Assembly (NCBI GenBank): GCA_963767835.1
Contig: CAVYFY010000011.1
Span: 62,001 to 126,000, forward strand
From: SIAQ01 sp963767835
Lineage (GTDB): Bacteria > Planctomycetota > Planctomycetia > Gemmatales > Gemmataceae
Direction of reading: 5' to 3'
DNA: 64,000 nucleotides
Below, in pieces: positions 18,422 through 28,423 of this stretch; the stretch's first letter is position 1; each line of letters starts with the position of its first letter. The notes below the pieces were generated by a model. It was not told the DNA's origin, searched no databases, and saw only the letters and a program-made list of their open reading frames with translations. The translations under genes and the position numbers were made by a program.

Positions 18422-18694
18422 ATGACAGCTTTCAGCAACGGCAAAGTGCTCGATCGCATCCTTAAACCCGTGAGCGCATCGCTCAACGAGGAGGCTGCCC
18501 GAAAACTCGTGGGCTTGCGTGCCGATCGCAAGGCGTGCGCACGGGTTGCCAAGCTTGCTCGCAAGTGCAACGAGGGGCACATCACCGAGGACGAACGCGA
18601 CGAGTACGAGATGTATGTGTTGGCGGGCGAGTTCATTGCCATCCTTCAGGCTGAGGCTCGTTTGCTGTTGGCTCGTCGCGGTAAGGTGAAGTGA
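18422..18694 (+). CDS. Small conserved protein, 90 aa
   Basis: A 90-residue, helix-rich, charged protein (LVGLRADRKACARVAKLARK, CNEGHITEDERDEYEMYV, LAGEFIAILQAEARLLLA). I recall this type of protein as widespread in cyanobacteria and planctomycetes, often just upstream of an HNH endonuclease gene; no such gene follows here. Start at ATG 18422; an upstream in-frame ATG would run back into the VIT/VWA gene. A TATACT hexamer lies at 18410-18415, only 6 bp before the ATG, so if used as a -10 the transcript would be nearly leaderless. Function unknown. Confidence 0.7.
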   Translation: MTAFSNGKVLDRILKPVSASLNEEAARKLVGLRADRKACARVAKLARKCNEGHITEDERDEYEMYVLAGEFIAILQAEARLLLARRGKVK

Positions 18695-18741
18695 AAATTG
18701 CCGTGCGCCGGGTTGTTCGTCGCCGTGCGCCGAGACACCCC

Positions 18742-19200
18742 TCACCGAATCGACCAGGGTGGGTGACGCCCCGCTTGTTGCGCAAATTTGTCGGCAACAA
18801 ACCGCCTAAAATCCTCAAGCTTAGCCTGCAATTCGGGTGTCGAACAGTCCACTTCTAATTGATCGCAAAGTGCATGCACTGCATCTACCGATTCGAGGAG
18901 CGACCACCCGAGCCTGACCCGTGCCTCGTTCACGCCCGCCAAGAACGCACTGCGGGCGGCAGTGCGGATTGCCTCCTTATCTTCCTCTGCGACATCGGCG
19001 AGCCGGTTCCGGGTCACACACCGAGAACACAGCCAGCTCGCATCGTCCAGATGCGAGTCGGCCCGCTCTCCGAAAACAAGAGTCATGCCACCGCACTGGC
19101 TGCATCGGTAAACCCAACCCTGACAGCCATCGCAGAGAACAGCTCCGCTTGCCGTGGGGGCCGCTCGTTTCCCACACTTCTCACAAAGGGGCTCCGCCAC
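18742..19200 (-). CDS. Hypothetical multi-zinc-ribbon protein
   Basis: About 152 residues from a GTG at 19200. The N-terminal half carries four CxxC knuckles (Cys6/9, 23/26, 33/36, 58/61), suggesting two zinc ribbons; the rest is helical and ends in PPWSIR. GAAGG lies five bases before the GTG, and homology-like sequence begins with EPLCEKCGKR, so I prefer this start to the in-frame ATG at 19368, whose extra 56 residues look non-coding. I do not recognise the family. Convergent with the 90-aa gene. Confidence 0.55.
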   Translation of the reverse strand: MAEPLCEKCGKRAAPTASGAVLCDGCQGWVYRCSQCGGMTLVFGERADSHLDDASWLCSRCVTRNRLADVAEEDKEAIRTAARSAFLAGVNEARVRLGWSLLESVDAVHALCDQLEVDCSTPELQAKLEDFRRFVADKFAQQAGRHPPWSIR

Positions 19201-19377
19201 GTAAGCCTTCGCCGGTAAACCCGCCGAACCGATGATAATGCCTCGCGCGCGGCATATGTCTTTTTGGCCGGCAAGAGCATAGCCGTTGCCAGCCGACGGC
19301 CGGCTAACATGTTGACATTGGTTTGTCAAACCTTGCGCAGAAAAACGGACGTCCGTTTTGCGATACAACCGGACCGG

Positions 19378-19485
19378 TCACTCGATCTCGTTGACCACAA
19401 AATCCGGGTCGCGCGGCACCAGGCATTGCTTGCCGCAATCGACCAGGAAGTCCAGGTCTTCCAGCACAATCGCGCTGATTCCTAT
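19378..19485 (-). pseudogene. Possible C-terminal fragment of a lost gene
   Basis: A short reading frame downstream of the toxin-like gene encodes MSIGISAIVLEDLDFLVDCG followed by KQCLVPRDPDFVVNEIE and a stop. The pattern (LEDLDFxVDCGxxxLVPRDPD) resembles the C-terminal end of retropepsin-like aspartic peptidases, but the catalytic region is absent and a stop codon lies upstream. This is an inference from a short stretch. Confidence 0.25.
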
Positions 19486-19502
19486 GCTCATTGGGTCGCG
19501 GC

Positions 19503-19895
19503 TCACGAGTTGTCCCAATCCAACGAGAGCCTCTTCGTTGCGCCGAGCCGCCAAACCGATAAGCCGGCGCTAGACACGCGGACCACCGACCCCAATCGTT
19601 TGGCTTGGGTGTCGAACGCTGAGTGCCGGAGCAGCTTGCGCATGAACGCAGCGGCCTCATCCTTTTCGACCGCCAGGTAAACGAGGCAATATCTTCGATG
19701 ACGGAGTTTTCGGTCATAAAAGTCTTCATCGCGGGTGAAGAAAGTCGGCCGCCGCTCGTGGAGCAAGAATGGAATGATCTCATCATCTTGAATGCCGCGT
19801 CGCCCCAAATTGAAGCCGATCTGGTACACGTGGACGCGCCAATGCTCGAGAAGTTGGCGCTGATTGGCCGGTATATTCTCGTCGAGGATATTCAT
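19503..19895 (-). CDS. DUF5615 family PIN-like toxin candidate
   Basis: About 130 residues beginning MNILDENIP, the characteristic start of DUF5615/Mut7-C-like PIN-fold proteins in which the first Asp is an active-site acid. RRGIQDDEIIPFL and PTFFTRDEDFYD supply further conserved acidic residues, in line with a PIN-type ribonuclease. Its ATG overlaps the stop of the preceding DUF433 gene (ATGA), the standard arrangement for DUF433/DUF5615 modules regarded as toxin-antitoxin systems. The frame is open upstream to 20000, but that part lies within the DUF433 gene. Confidence 0.8.
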   Translation of the reverse strand: MNILDENIPANQRQLLEHWRVHVYQIGFNLGRRGIQDDEIIPFLLHERRPTFFTRDEDFYDRKLRHRRYCLVYLAVEKDEAAAFMRKLLRHSAFDTQAKRLGSVVRVSSAGLSVWRLGATKRLSLDWDNS

Positions 19896-20164
19896 GCCGA
19901 GATCGGCTCCACGACGAAGTCGTCGGCATGCCGCAGGAGCGCCTGGCCGGCGAGTTGGATCGCCTCGCGAATGGCTTCCTTCGAGATGCTGCCATTCCAT
20001 TCGTCGATGATGGTCTCCCAGGCCATGCCGGCGGCAACCTGATCCAGGACATCGACAACCAGAACGCGCGTATGACGGAACGTGGGCTTGCCGTGGCAGA
20101 CTTTCGGGTTAACCACTATGTGGCGGGAAAGCGTTCGAGCCTTGATCGGTGATTTCATGGACAT
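19892..20164 (-). CDS. DUF433 family antitoxin candidate
   Basis: A 90-residue protein with the DUF433 pattern: NPKVCHGKPTFRHTRVLVVD, then a helical segment AAGMAWETIIDEWNGSISKEAI that corresponds to the winged-helix/HTH-like part. DUF433 proteins are the presumed antitoxin and autorepressor in pairs with DUF5615 PIN-like proteins, and the partner follows with a 4-bp overlap. I start at ATG 20164 with GAGGG just upstream; ATG 20158 is possible. Confidence 0.82.
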   Translation of the reverse strand: MSMKSPIKARTLSRHIVVNPKVCHGKPTFRHTRVLVVDVLDQVAAGMAWETIIDEWNGSISKEAIREAIQLAGQALLRHADDFVVEPISA

Positions 20165-20236
20165 TGCCCTCGTTGCTCCGATACGAACGATAATACCAGG
20201 TCCACGGCCCGGCCTCCAGATCAACCGAAAAGCCCG

Positions 20237-21526
20237 CTAGATCACCGCCCCATCGAGCACGATCGCGCCGCGCGGGATCACCACGATGCCTTCGCGGATG
20301 ACGAAGTTGGGGCCTTCGCCGTTCTTGATTTTGTCCTTGTTGCACAGATGGACCTTGGCGCCGATGCGGGCGTCCTTGTCGAGGATGGCGTTTTCGATGA
20401 CGGAGTTGTCGCCGATGCCGACGTTGGGCAGGCCGCGCCGCTGGTTCTCGGTTTTTTCTTTAGCGCTTTCGTAGCCGTCGGCGCCGATGACGACGCTGTT
20501 CTTGATGGCGACATTCCTGCCGATCTGCGTGCGTACGCCGATGACGCTGTGCGCGATCCTCGTGCCGGCGCCGATGACGCAGCCGTCGGAGACAAGGGCG
20601 CGATCGAGCGTGGCGTTGCTGATGCGCGAGGCGGGCAGGTAGCGCGCCCGCGTGTAGATGACCCCTTCGGGCGTGTTGAAGATAAACGGCGGATCGTCGC
20701 CGGTGAGGGCGATGTTGGCGTCGTGGTACGATTTCACCGTTCCCACGTCTTCCCAGTAGCCGTCGAACAGATGAGCGAAGACGCGGCGATTATTGATGCT
20801 GCGCGGGAAGATTTCCTTGCCGAAATCGGTGGCGAGCGGCGGATCGTTGAGCAATTGAAAGAGGGCGTCGCGGTGGAATAGGTAAATTCCCATGCTCGCC
20901 AAGAACGGCCGCCCGTGGCATTCGACGCCGCGCTCCGTCATCCAGGCGTCAGGCATGCGCACCGGCTCGAGCTTGTCGGCGCTTTGCGGCTTCTCGATGA
21001 ACCCGGTGACGCGGCCCGTTTCGTCGGCACGCAATAGGCCGAGTTGCGGGGTCTGCTCCTCGCGCACCGGCATGACGGCGATGGTCACTTCCGCCTTGTT
21101 CTTGCGGTGCGTCTCCAAAAGATGCTGAAAATCCATGCGGTAAAGCTGATCGCCCGACAGGATCAGCACGTCCTGGCACGGGTCCTCATGAACGTAGCGG
21201 ATGTTCTGGCGGACGGCGTCGGCGGTGCCCTGGTACCAGTCGGACGCCTCATTGGTTTGCTGGGCCGCGAGGACTTCGACGAAGCCGTTGGAAAACGGGT
21301 CGAATTTGTAGGTGTTGGCAATATGGCGATGCAGGCTGACGGAGAGGAACTGGGTGAGGACGTAGATGCGGTTGCAATCGCTGTTGATGCAATTGCTGAT
21401 GGGGATGTCGATGAGGCGGTATTTGCCGCCGATGGGCACGGCCGGCTTGCTGCGCAACATCGTGAGGGGATACAGGCGGGTGCCGCGTCCGCCGCCGAGG
21501 ATCAGACTGAGGACTTCGCGATGCAT
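20237..21526 (-). CDS. glgC: Glucose-1-phosphate adenylyltransferase
   Basis: GlgC makes ADP-glucose from glucose-1-phosphate and ATP, the first committed step of glycogen synthesis. The 429-residue protein has the nucleotidyltransferase motif LGGGRGTRLYPLT (10-22), KPAVPIGGKYRLID, WYQGTADAVRQN, LSGDQLYRMD, GFIEKP, and the left-handed beta-helix C-terminus with hexapeptide-like repeats. No other glycogen gene is next to it, so it stands as a single unit. Start ATG 21526. Confidence 0.95.
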   Translation of the reverse strand: MHREVLSLILGGGRGTRLYPLTMLRSKPAVPIGGKYRLIDIPISNCINSDCNRIYVLTQFLSVSLHRHIANTYKFDPFSNGFVEVLAAQQTNEASDWYQGTADAVRQNIRYVHEDPCQDVLILSGDQLYRMDFQHLLETHRKNKAEVTIAVMPVREEQTPQLGLLRADETGRVTGFIEKPQSADKLEPVRMPDAWMTERGVECHGRPFLASMGIYLFHRDALFQLLNDPPLATDFGKEIFPRSINNRRVFAHLFDGYWEDVGTVKSYHDANIALTGDDPPFIFNTPEGVIYTRARYLPASRISNATLDRALVSDGCVIGAGTRIAHSVIGVRTQIGRNVAIKNSVVIGADGYESAKEKTENQRRGLPNVGIGDNSVIENAILDKDARIGAKVHLCNKDKIKNGEGPNFVIREGIVVIPRGAIVLDGAVI

Positions 21527-21605
21527 GACATTTTCTCTGCGGTGCCAGGGAAATGAATCACAACGTCATGTTAACAAGGTGCGGAGAAAGATCATAAGGG
21601 AAAAT

Positions 21606-21731
21606 CCGAAATCTAGCCACGGATGAAACACGGATCGAACACGGATACAAAGAAGATCGCAACAATCAAGGTTTGCACGCACTGTTTTCCGTCCGTGTTC
21701 CGTCTGTGTTTCATCCGTGGCTAGATTTCGG
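21606..21731. repeat. Long palindromic repeat, family E
   Basis: A 126-bp inverted repeat with ends CCGAAATCTAGCCACGGATG and the complement, and inner arms built from ACACGGA-type short repeats. Other copies: 40228-40342 and the interrupted copy around 45239-45478. It fills the region between glgC and the secretin promoter. Confidence 0.85.
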
Positions 21732-21773
21732 ATTGGCTTCGGATTTCGAGATTCGGATTTCGGATTTCATCCC

Positions 21774-21801
21774 TTGACGCTTTGGGAGGGTCTGTTATAC
21801 C
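21774..21801 (+). promoter_or_regulatory. Candidate sigma-70 promoter of the secretin gene
   Basis: TTGACG (21774-21779) and TATACC (21796-21801) are separated by 16 bp, about 140 bp before the GTG start. The -35 is strong and the -10 moderate. The similar arrangement before the TPR gene (40355-40384) supports it. Confidence 0.45.
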
Positions 21802-21942
21802 GCTCGCGCTTTATCGACCGAACTTGAGCGAAAATGATTTTTCACCACGGCCATGCGTGCAATGGAGGCGCCTTGGGGAAGGCGCGACATTGCTATGAGC
21901 GGCGGCGTTGGTGCGGGGGTCCGACGGAAAAGGAGGCCAGGG

Positions 21943-24900
21943 GTGGCTGCGAAACACGTCAGGATGGCGTTGGGGGCGCTGGTGCTCGGTGCGTTGATGT
22001 TGGCCGCTCCGCTGCGCGCGGACAGCAGGAGCAACCGGAAGAAGCCGCCTCGCCGACGCGGGTGCGCGAGGCGCTGCGGCAAGCAATCGAGCTGCACAAG
22101 AGCCGTGAATACGAAAAGGCGGCGCCGTTTTTCGTGTTCGCCAAGACGGGCGAGAAAGCGCTCACACCGCCGGAACTGAAGGACCTGGCCGCCTTCAGCG
22201 CCCAGAACGCCATCGCTCTGAAGGGCCGGCAGGATGGGGCGGCGCTGTTGCAGAAGGCGGACCTGGCTATCCGGGAGGGGCGGACCAAGGAAGTCGGGCC
22301 GATGCTGGGGGCCCTCAACGCCAACCAGTTTCTCACGCCGGCCGAGCGCCGCCAGGTGAGCGATTTGACCCGCAAGCTGCTCAGCGACACCGATGCGAAG
22401 AAAGCGCCGACTCCTACCAAGGATGCGAAAACGTTGCTCGCCGAGGGGCGCGACGCGCTTAAAGCCGGCGATCTCGCTCGGGCCGAATTGCTGGCGGATC
22501 AGGCGGAGAAAGCGGAAAGGGCGACGAGTTGGCTGCCCAGCTGGAATAACGAGCCCGCCAAGCTGCGCCGCGACATCCAGGCCGCCAAGGCCAAACTAGC
22601 AACGCCGGAAGTGAAAAAGGAGCCGGACAGCAAGAGTTCCTCATGGTGGCCATTCGCGAAGAACGAAACGCAGCCGACGCAGACCGACCCTCAGCAGACC
22701 GTCAAGATTCCCGACCCGGCACCGAAGAATCCTGATCCGCCTGCAACTTCTAAATTCGGCGGCTTTTGGCCGTTCGGCGGCAACTCCACGCCGCCCAAGA
22801 AGGATCCCCCCAAGGAAATGGCCTCGCCAGGTCGCGCGGAGCGACAGATGCTCAATGACGCCTTCATCTTCCTCGAAGCCAACGACATTGAAAGGGCGCG
22901 TGTCGGTGCCAATTTGCTCAAAGACCTGAATCTGAAGTGGGAGCCCAACGAACGCAACCCCGATATGCTCCTGGCCGAAATCCAGCGGCGCACCGGCGGA
23001 CCCATGCCGGCCGTACCGACGGCGCCGAGGAACGTCGCCACGGATCCGGCGCCCAAGAAAGCCGCTCCGGAAATCGCCAAGAAGAAGCCGATCGAGCTCG
23101 ACCCCAAGGCGGACCCGCGCGTGCTGCTCAAGCAGGGCCGCGCCGCCCTGCAGGACCGCAGGCTCGATGAGGCCGACAAGGCGTGCAGCTTTGCGCTGGC
23201 CGCCAAGGCGAGCTGGGGCTTCTGGGAAGACACGCCGGAGAAGCTGCGCCGCGATCTCACCCGCGCCCATCAGACCGCCGACCGCGATGAATCGGTTCGG
23301 CTCATGGTCGAGGCTCGCAAGGCTTGCGCCGCCGGCAATCTCGATGACGCCGAGAAGAAAGCGTACCGCGCCCAGCAATTGCACGGCCCCTATGGCGTCT
23401 TCGATTTCGGCGAACGCCCCACCGGGCTGCTCGAGGAAGTCCGCCAGGCCAAGCTGGCCAAGGCGAAGGAGAATCCGAAAAGCGCGCCCATCGCCAAGAA
23501 GGATGCGCCGACTCTGCCGGACGCCGCGCCGGGAATTCCCGCCGGCGTGCAAAGCGCCAATAAAAATCGCGCCATCGTCATGGTCCGCGAAGCCCGCGAG
23601 CTGGAACGCCAGGGCATGCTCGTCCAGGCCCGCCAAAAGGCGATGGAAGCCCGCGATCTGAAGGCGCCGTTCCTGCCCGATGAGGATTCGCCCGACAATC
23701 TGCTGCTCGGCCTGTCGGCACGGGCCGGCCGCGAAATCCAGGCCCACATGCAGCAATCGATCGCCGTGGCCGGCGTCGTCAATGATCCGCAGCGCTTCCG
23801 CAAGGCCGCTGCCGAGTTGTCCGCTGCCCGCGATTTGGCGGTGGTGTTCGGCCTTGATTTGACGCGGATCGATGTGGCGTTTTCGCAGTTGGCGCAGGTC
23901 GAAATGGGCAACCGCTCCTTGAGCACCGTCGCCGCCCCTCCGAACAATGGCGATCCGTTCCGCATCGATCCGATCGCTGCCGATGCGCCGACGGGCGATG
24001 CGCAGAAGGATGCGCTTCGCAAGCAGGCACGCGAAAAATTGATGTATGCTCAGCGCGAGCTGTCCGCCGGCAAGTACGAAACCGCCGCCCGCATGGCCGA
24101 GGAATTGTGCAATCCGGCTTACGGCGTGCGCGAGGAGGCGATGCGGCTCTTGCGCTCCATCAACGCCGAGGAATTCAACCAGCGCATTCTCGAAGCCAAG
24201 CGCACCTTCGAATCCGGTCTCGATTGCGTCGCGCACAAGGATTTCCGCAAGGCGATGTATCTGTTCCAGTCGATCGACACGATGTATCTGCCGGTCGAGT
24301 ATCAGCGGCGCATGGGGGACATCATGGTGATGCGCGAGATGCAGCCGCAGGCGCCGGAGCAACAATATCAGAAGCCGGCCTTCCTGCGGGCCAGCGCGAT
24401 CGAGGACAAGGCCCCGGCGACAGCTCGTGCCGCCAATTCGGATCCGGAAGATCTCCTCGGCCACCAGAAGGCGATGGAAAAGGTCCAGTACGAAGCGTTG
24501 CGCATGCGTGGCTACGAGACGCTCAAGACCGCTCATGAAAAATTCAAGGCGGGCCAAAAGCAAGACGCCGTCCAGACGCTCGAAGCCTATGTCCAGCAGG
24601 TCAATGATGCCGGGCTCAGCGACAATGGCCGCTCCAACGAATTGCGCCGCCCCGCCGAGACGCGCATCCAGCAGTACAAGACGCTCATCGCCGAATCCGC
24701 CATCGCGAGAGCTGGCAGCGGCAAGACAATCTATTCCTACCACAATGAAGGCAAGCGTCAGGCGGAAATCCAGAAGCGCCAGGAAGAAGTTGCCGCTCTG
24801 GTCAAGGAAGGCGCCGAGCTTTACAAGCAAGGCAAGCTCAAGGAATCCGAAGCCATCGGCCGCAAGGTGCTCGCCATCGACCCGGATAATACTGCCGCGT

Positions 24901-26858
24901 TGATGCTCGTCATGACATCGCAGACCAAGCGGAATCAGCAGATTTACGACAAGGATGTGCACGACGACGACGCAACGCACCTCATCCTACTGGGCGGCGG
25001 CCTCATGCCACGCGGCCAGCAAGTTACTTCCGATAATCCGGTCACCTTCGACCCGGAAATCCAGAAACGCCACAATGGAATCGGCGGCGACGGCGGAATA
25101 CGCCACAATCTCAAGGACGACAAGGAGCGGGCCATCGAGTATCGCTTGAAGCAGCCGATCAGCTTGAATTTCAACAACACACCTCTGCGCGACGCGATCA
25201 GCAGCATCGCCATCCAGAGCGGCATTCAGGTCGTGCCCGATCTGCGCGCTCTACAGGAAGCCAAGGTCAATCTCGACGCCCCGCTGTCCGGATCGGCTGA
25301 CAACATCAACATGAAGAACGCCCTGAACATCCTCTTGAAGCCGATGCGGCTCAGCTACGTTATCGAGGATCAGGTGCTCAAGATCACGACGGAGAATTAC
25401 ACCATCGGCCGGCTCGTGCGCATCACCTATCCGATTGCCGACTTGATCGTGCCGGTGGAGGATCATCCGCTGCCCGATCAACTCGACATGATTAAGGTGC
25501 TGGCGAGGGCCGATCGGCTGGTGGAGATCGGTTATACCTACGGCGTGGGGATGAGTGGGTTCGGCATGAATCCGGGCATGCCGGTCAGCAGCCACGGCCA
25601 AGGACTTGGGGGCGCCTTCGGCTCGCAAAGCGGCCAGCCCGGCGGCGGCGCGCCAAGGCCCCGCACCAAGGACACCATCGCCCAGGAACTCAAAGACCTC
25701 ATCCAGAACACCGTCTCCAAGAACACCTGGGAAGACATGGGCGGCACCGGCGGCATTCAGTACTTCCCCATGGGCCTCGCCCTCGTCATCACCCAGACCC
25801 AGGAAGTCCAGGAAGAAGTCCAGCTCCTCCTGGAGACCTTGCGAAAACTCCAGGACTTGCAAGTCTCCGTGGAGCTCCGCGCCGTCCTGGTCTCGGAAAC
25901 CTTCTTCGAGCGCATCGGCGTCGATTTCAACATGAACATCCTGCCGCCGATCAGCCGCACGCAGCCGAACCTGTTGAACAACACGTTCGTGCCGGCGCCG
26001 TTCTTGAATCAGACCGGCCGAGGCTTGAACATGGTCTCCGGCTTGACATCGGCGGGTACGCTGACGCCCGATCTGGGCATTCCAATCAACAACCACAGCT
26101 TTGCTTTCACGCAGCCGCAATTCGGCGGATATCAGCCGACCGCCGGCCTGCAACTGGGTCTGGCGTTCCTGAGCGACATCCAGGTGTTCATGTTCCTGGA
26201 GGCCGTGCAGGGGGATCGCCGTGCCCATATCATGCAGGCGCCGAAGCTGACGGTGTACAACGGACAGACGGCGACGATCACCGGGAACATGACGCGGCCG
26301 GAAGTCCTCGGCATGACACCGAACCAGATGGGCAACGGCGCTTTATTCATGTCGCCGGTCATGGCGACCATCCCGTTCGGACTCACCATGACGGTGCAGC
26401 CAGTGGTATCGCCGGACCGCCGCTTCATCCGCCTGAATGTGCAACCGCAGCTGGTGGGGGGCGGGGTCACGGACCCGGCGGCGGCGACCGTGAACGTGCT
26501 TCCCCAGGCACTCAACACGACGTTGGACGGCGGTATCCAGATACCGCCGCTCGCCAACAACCAGATCGCCACGATAATTCAGCCGCAAACGCAGAATGTC
26601 TTCATCGCCCAGACGACAGTCAATGTCCCCGACGGCGGCACGGTCCTCCTGGGCGGCTTCAAGTTCATGGCCGAGGAACGCACCGAATACGGCCCGCCCA
26701 TCCTGAGCAACATCCCGTACCTGAGCCGACTGTTCCGCAACGTCGGCTGGTCGCGCGACGGCTCGACGCTGATTTATTTGGTGACGGCGCGCGTGATCAT
26801 GATCGAAGAGGAAGAGAACCTGTTCCTGGGCAATATCCCGCCGATTCCGGGGCGGTGA
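21943..26858 (+). CDS. Secretin-domain outer-membrane protein with long TPR-like N-terminus (frameshifted)
   Basis: A roughly 1640-residue exported protein. Translation most likely starts at GTG 21943, preceded by AAGGAGG at ideal distance, giving the signal peptide HVRMALGALVLGALMLAAPL. One base seems missing at about 22014-22021, after which the frame continues without break. About 1000 residues of Ala/Lys/Arg/Glu-rich helical repeats, TPR-like and including four similar LxxGRxAL/AxxLxDAExxA units, precede a short secretin N-domain (FNNTPLRDAISSIAIQSGIQVV) and a GspD/PilQ-type secretin core ending VPDGGTVLLGGFKF and SNIPYLSRLFRNVG. Such proteins form outer-membrane channels of type II secretion or type IV pili. 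No other secretion gene is adjacent, so the machine served is unknown. Confidence 0.87.
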
Positions 26859-26864
26859 TCGGCG

Positions 26865-26992
26865 GTAGGGTGGGTCGAGCGTAATCGCGAGGCCCACCGT
26901 AGCGGCAGAGGCTGGTGGGTCGAGCGTAATCGCGAGGCCCACCGTAGCGGCAGAGGCTGGTGGGCCTCGCGATTACGCTCGACCCACCCTAC
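26865..26992. repeat. Palindromic repeat, family C, with internal tandem duplication
   Basis: Same outer arms as 7670-7748 (GTAGGGTGGGTCGAGC and complement). A 45-bp unit (26875-26919) is repeated exactly at 26920-26964, lengthening one arm. Located 6 bp after the secretin stop and ending about 50 bp before the next ATG. Confidence 0.88.
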
Positions 26993-27040
26993 GGATGCAC
27001 CCGCCGACTATCGCATGGCGATTTAGACTGGAGCCCTGAC

Positions 27041-28336
27041 ATGAAACGCTGGCTGTGGATTTTGGCATTGTTGGCGGTAATGGCCGGCGCGTGGGCGCTC
27101 CAGGAAAGCCGTGGGCAGGTTCCGGGGCAAACCGCCGGCGACCTGGGTCCCGGCGCCCAGGGGGCGAAGCTGCTGATTCGCGGCATGGATGCGCCCAGCC
27201 CGCCGCCGACCGCGCCGACGCCGGCGATTCCGCCCAGCTCGCAGGGTGCCTGGAACGCGCTGCCGCCGGGCATGGCCGGCCAGGTCGGCGCGCCCCGTGT
27301 GGCCCTGCCGCCGTCCAACAGCGTGGACATCAACAAGGACATCACGATCACCAGCGCCGTCGGGCCGTGGACCATTCTGGTGATGAGTTACACCACGCCC
27401 AGGGAAAACCCCGCCCTTGATGCCGCCAAGATGGCCCGCGAATTCGTCACCGAATGGAACACCAATCGCGCCTATGCCAAGTTCAAGCTGAAAGCCTACG
27501 TCTTCAACTACGGGGCCGATGAAAAGCAAAAAGAATACGAGCGCGTGCAGAAGCTGAAGCAGGAACAGGTCGAAGCCTTGAACAAGCTGGGACTCGACGG
27601 CAAGGCAATGCCGATTCGCATTCACACCGTGCGCATCGACGAGCACACGGCGGTGCTGCTGGGAGGATTCAGCGATGCCAAGTCCGCGATGGAGGTGTGC
27701 CAGGAGTTGCGCAAGATCGAACTGAAGCCCGACTTTGTCAAACGCGTCAAGGTCGATTGCCGATTCGCGGGGGCGTTCGAGCCGGAAAAGAAGGGTCAGG
27801 CGCTGACGGCCCAAGCGCAGGTGGTCGAATACATCAATCCATTCACGAAAGCCATGCCGGTGCGCAATCCCGCCGCGCCCACGCAACAAGCCGGCGGCGC
27901 CGCATCTGCCGAAGAAATGAAATTGCTGCGCGGGATCAACAGCAAGGAGCCGTTCAGCCTGCTCAACACCAAGAGGCCGTTCACGCTCGCCGTCAAGCAA
28001 TTCAATACGCAGTTCAAAGCCACGACCGACATTAAGGATGCCGAGAGTTTTCTCAAGCAGATGATTAGCGCATCCAGCAAGAAGAACGGCGATTGGCAAG
28101 ATTTCGCCAATCAGAACGCTCACAATCTGGCCGACGCCTTGCGTCGAGTCAAGCTGGACGCCTACGTGCTGCACTGCAAGTGCTGTAGCTATGTCACGAT
28201 CGGCAGTTACAACACGCCGCAAGAGCCGGAGCTGGTGCAGATGCAGCGCTTCCTGGATACTTACTTTCAGGCGGAGGCATTCCGCTGCCTGGACATGTTC
28301 GAGCATCCGATGCCGATGAAAGTGCCGGGGAATTAA
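27041..28336 (+). CDS. Hypothetical exported protein, 431 aa
   Basis: No family recognised. A signal peptide (MKRWLWILALLAVMAGAWAL) is followed by a Pro/Ala/Gly-rich low-complexity stretch to about residue 90 and then a globular region containing WTILVMSYTTPRENP, AREFVTEWNTNRAYAKFKLKAY, HTAVLLGGFSDAKSAMEVCQ and HCKCCSYVTIGSYNTP. The segments WTILVMSY and VLLGGFSDAKSA recall SPOR-type peptidoglycan-binding repeats, an idea only. ATG 27041 is chosen because upstream in-frame sequence is just the family C repeat. It follows the secretin gene on the same strand with the repeat between, so they may share a function or transcript. Confidence 0.75.
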   Translation: MKRWLWILALLAVMAGAWALQESRGQVPGQTAGDLGPGAQGAKLLIRGMDAPSPPPTAPTPAIPPSSQGAWNALPPGMAGQVGAPRVALPPSNSVDINKDITITSAVGPWTILVMSYTTPRENPALDAAKMAREFVTEWNTNRAYAKFKLKAYVFNYGADEKQKEYERVQKLKQEQVEALNKLGLDGKAMPIRIHTVRIDEHTAVLLGGFSDAKSAMEVCQELRKIELKPDFVKRVKVDCRFAGAFEPEKKGQALTAQAQVVEYINPFTKAMPVRNPAAPTQQAGGAASAEEMKLLRGINSKEPFSLLNTKRPFTLAVKQFNTQFKATTDIKDAESFLKQMISASSKKNGDWQDFANQNAHNLADALRRVKLDAYVLHCKCCSYVTIGSYNTPQEPELVQMQRFLDTYFQAEAFRCLDMFEHPMPMKVPGN

Positions 28337-28338
28337 CT

Positions 28339-28423
28339 TAGCTATCAGCTATCAGCCTTCAGCCAAAGAAGACCGAGAGTCGCAATTAGCTTACTGAAAG
28401 CTGAAAGCTGATAGCTGCAAGCT
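28339..28423. repeat. Palindromic repeat (AGCTATCAGC family)
   Basis: Arms rich in the motifs GCTATCAGC and GCTGAAAGCTGATAGC face each other around a 30-bp centre, filling the space between two convergent genes. Single copy in this window. Confidence 0.75.

Noticed and set aside
22641..24980. A 779-codon minus-strand open frame and another at 49012-51072 (+)
   Set aside because: Both are shadows of the secretin and RND genes with Arg/His/Asp-rich, family-less translations.
26865..26992. Possible CRISPR array because of two perfect 45-bp units
   Set aside because: The units are directly adjacent with no spacers and lie inside a palindrome; no cas genes are present.
26960..27040. Start of the 431-aa exported protein at 26960
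   Set aside because: The added residues (MGLAITLDPP...) are read from the family C repeat; the signal peptide starts at 27041.
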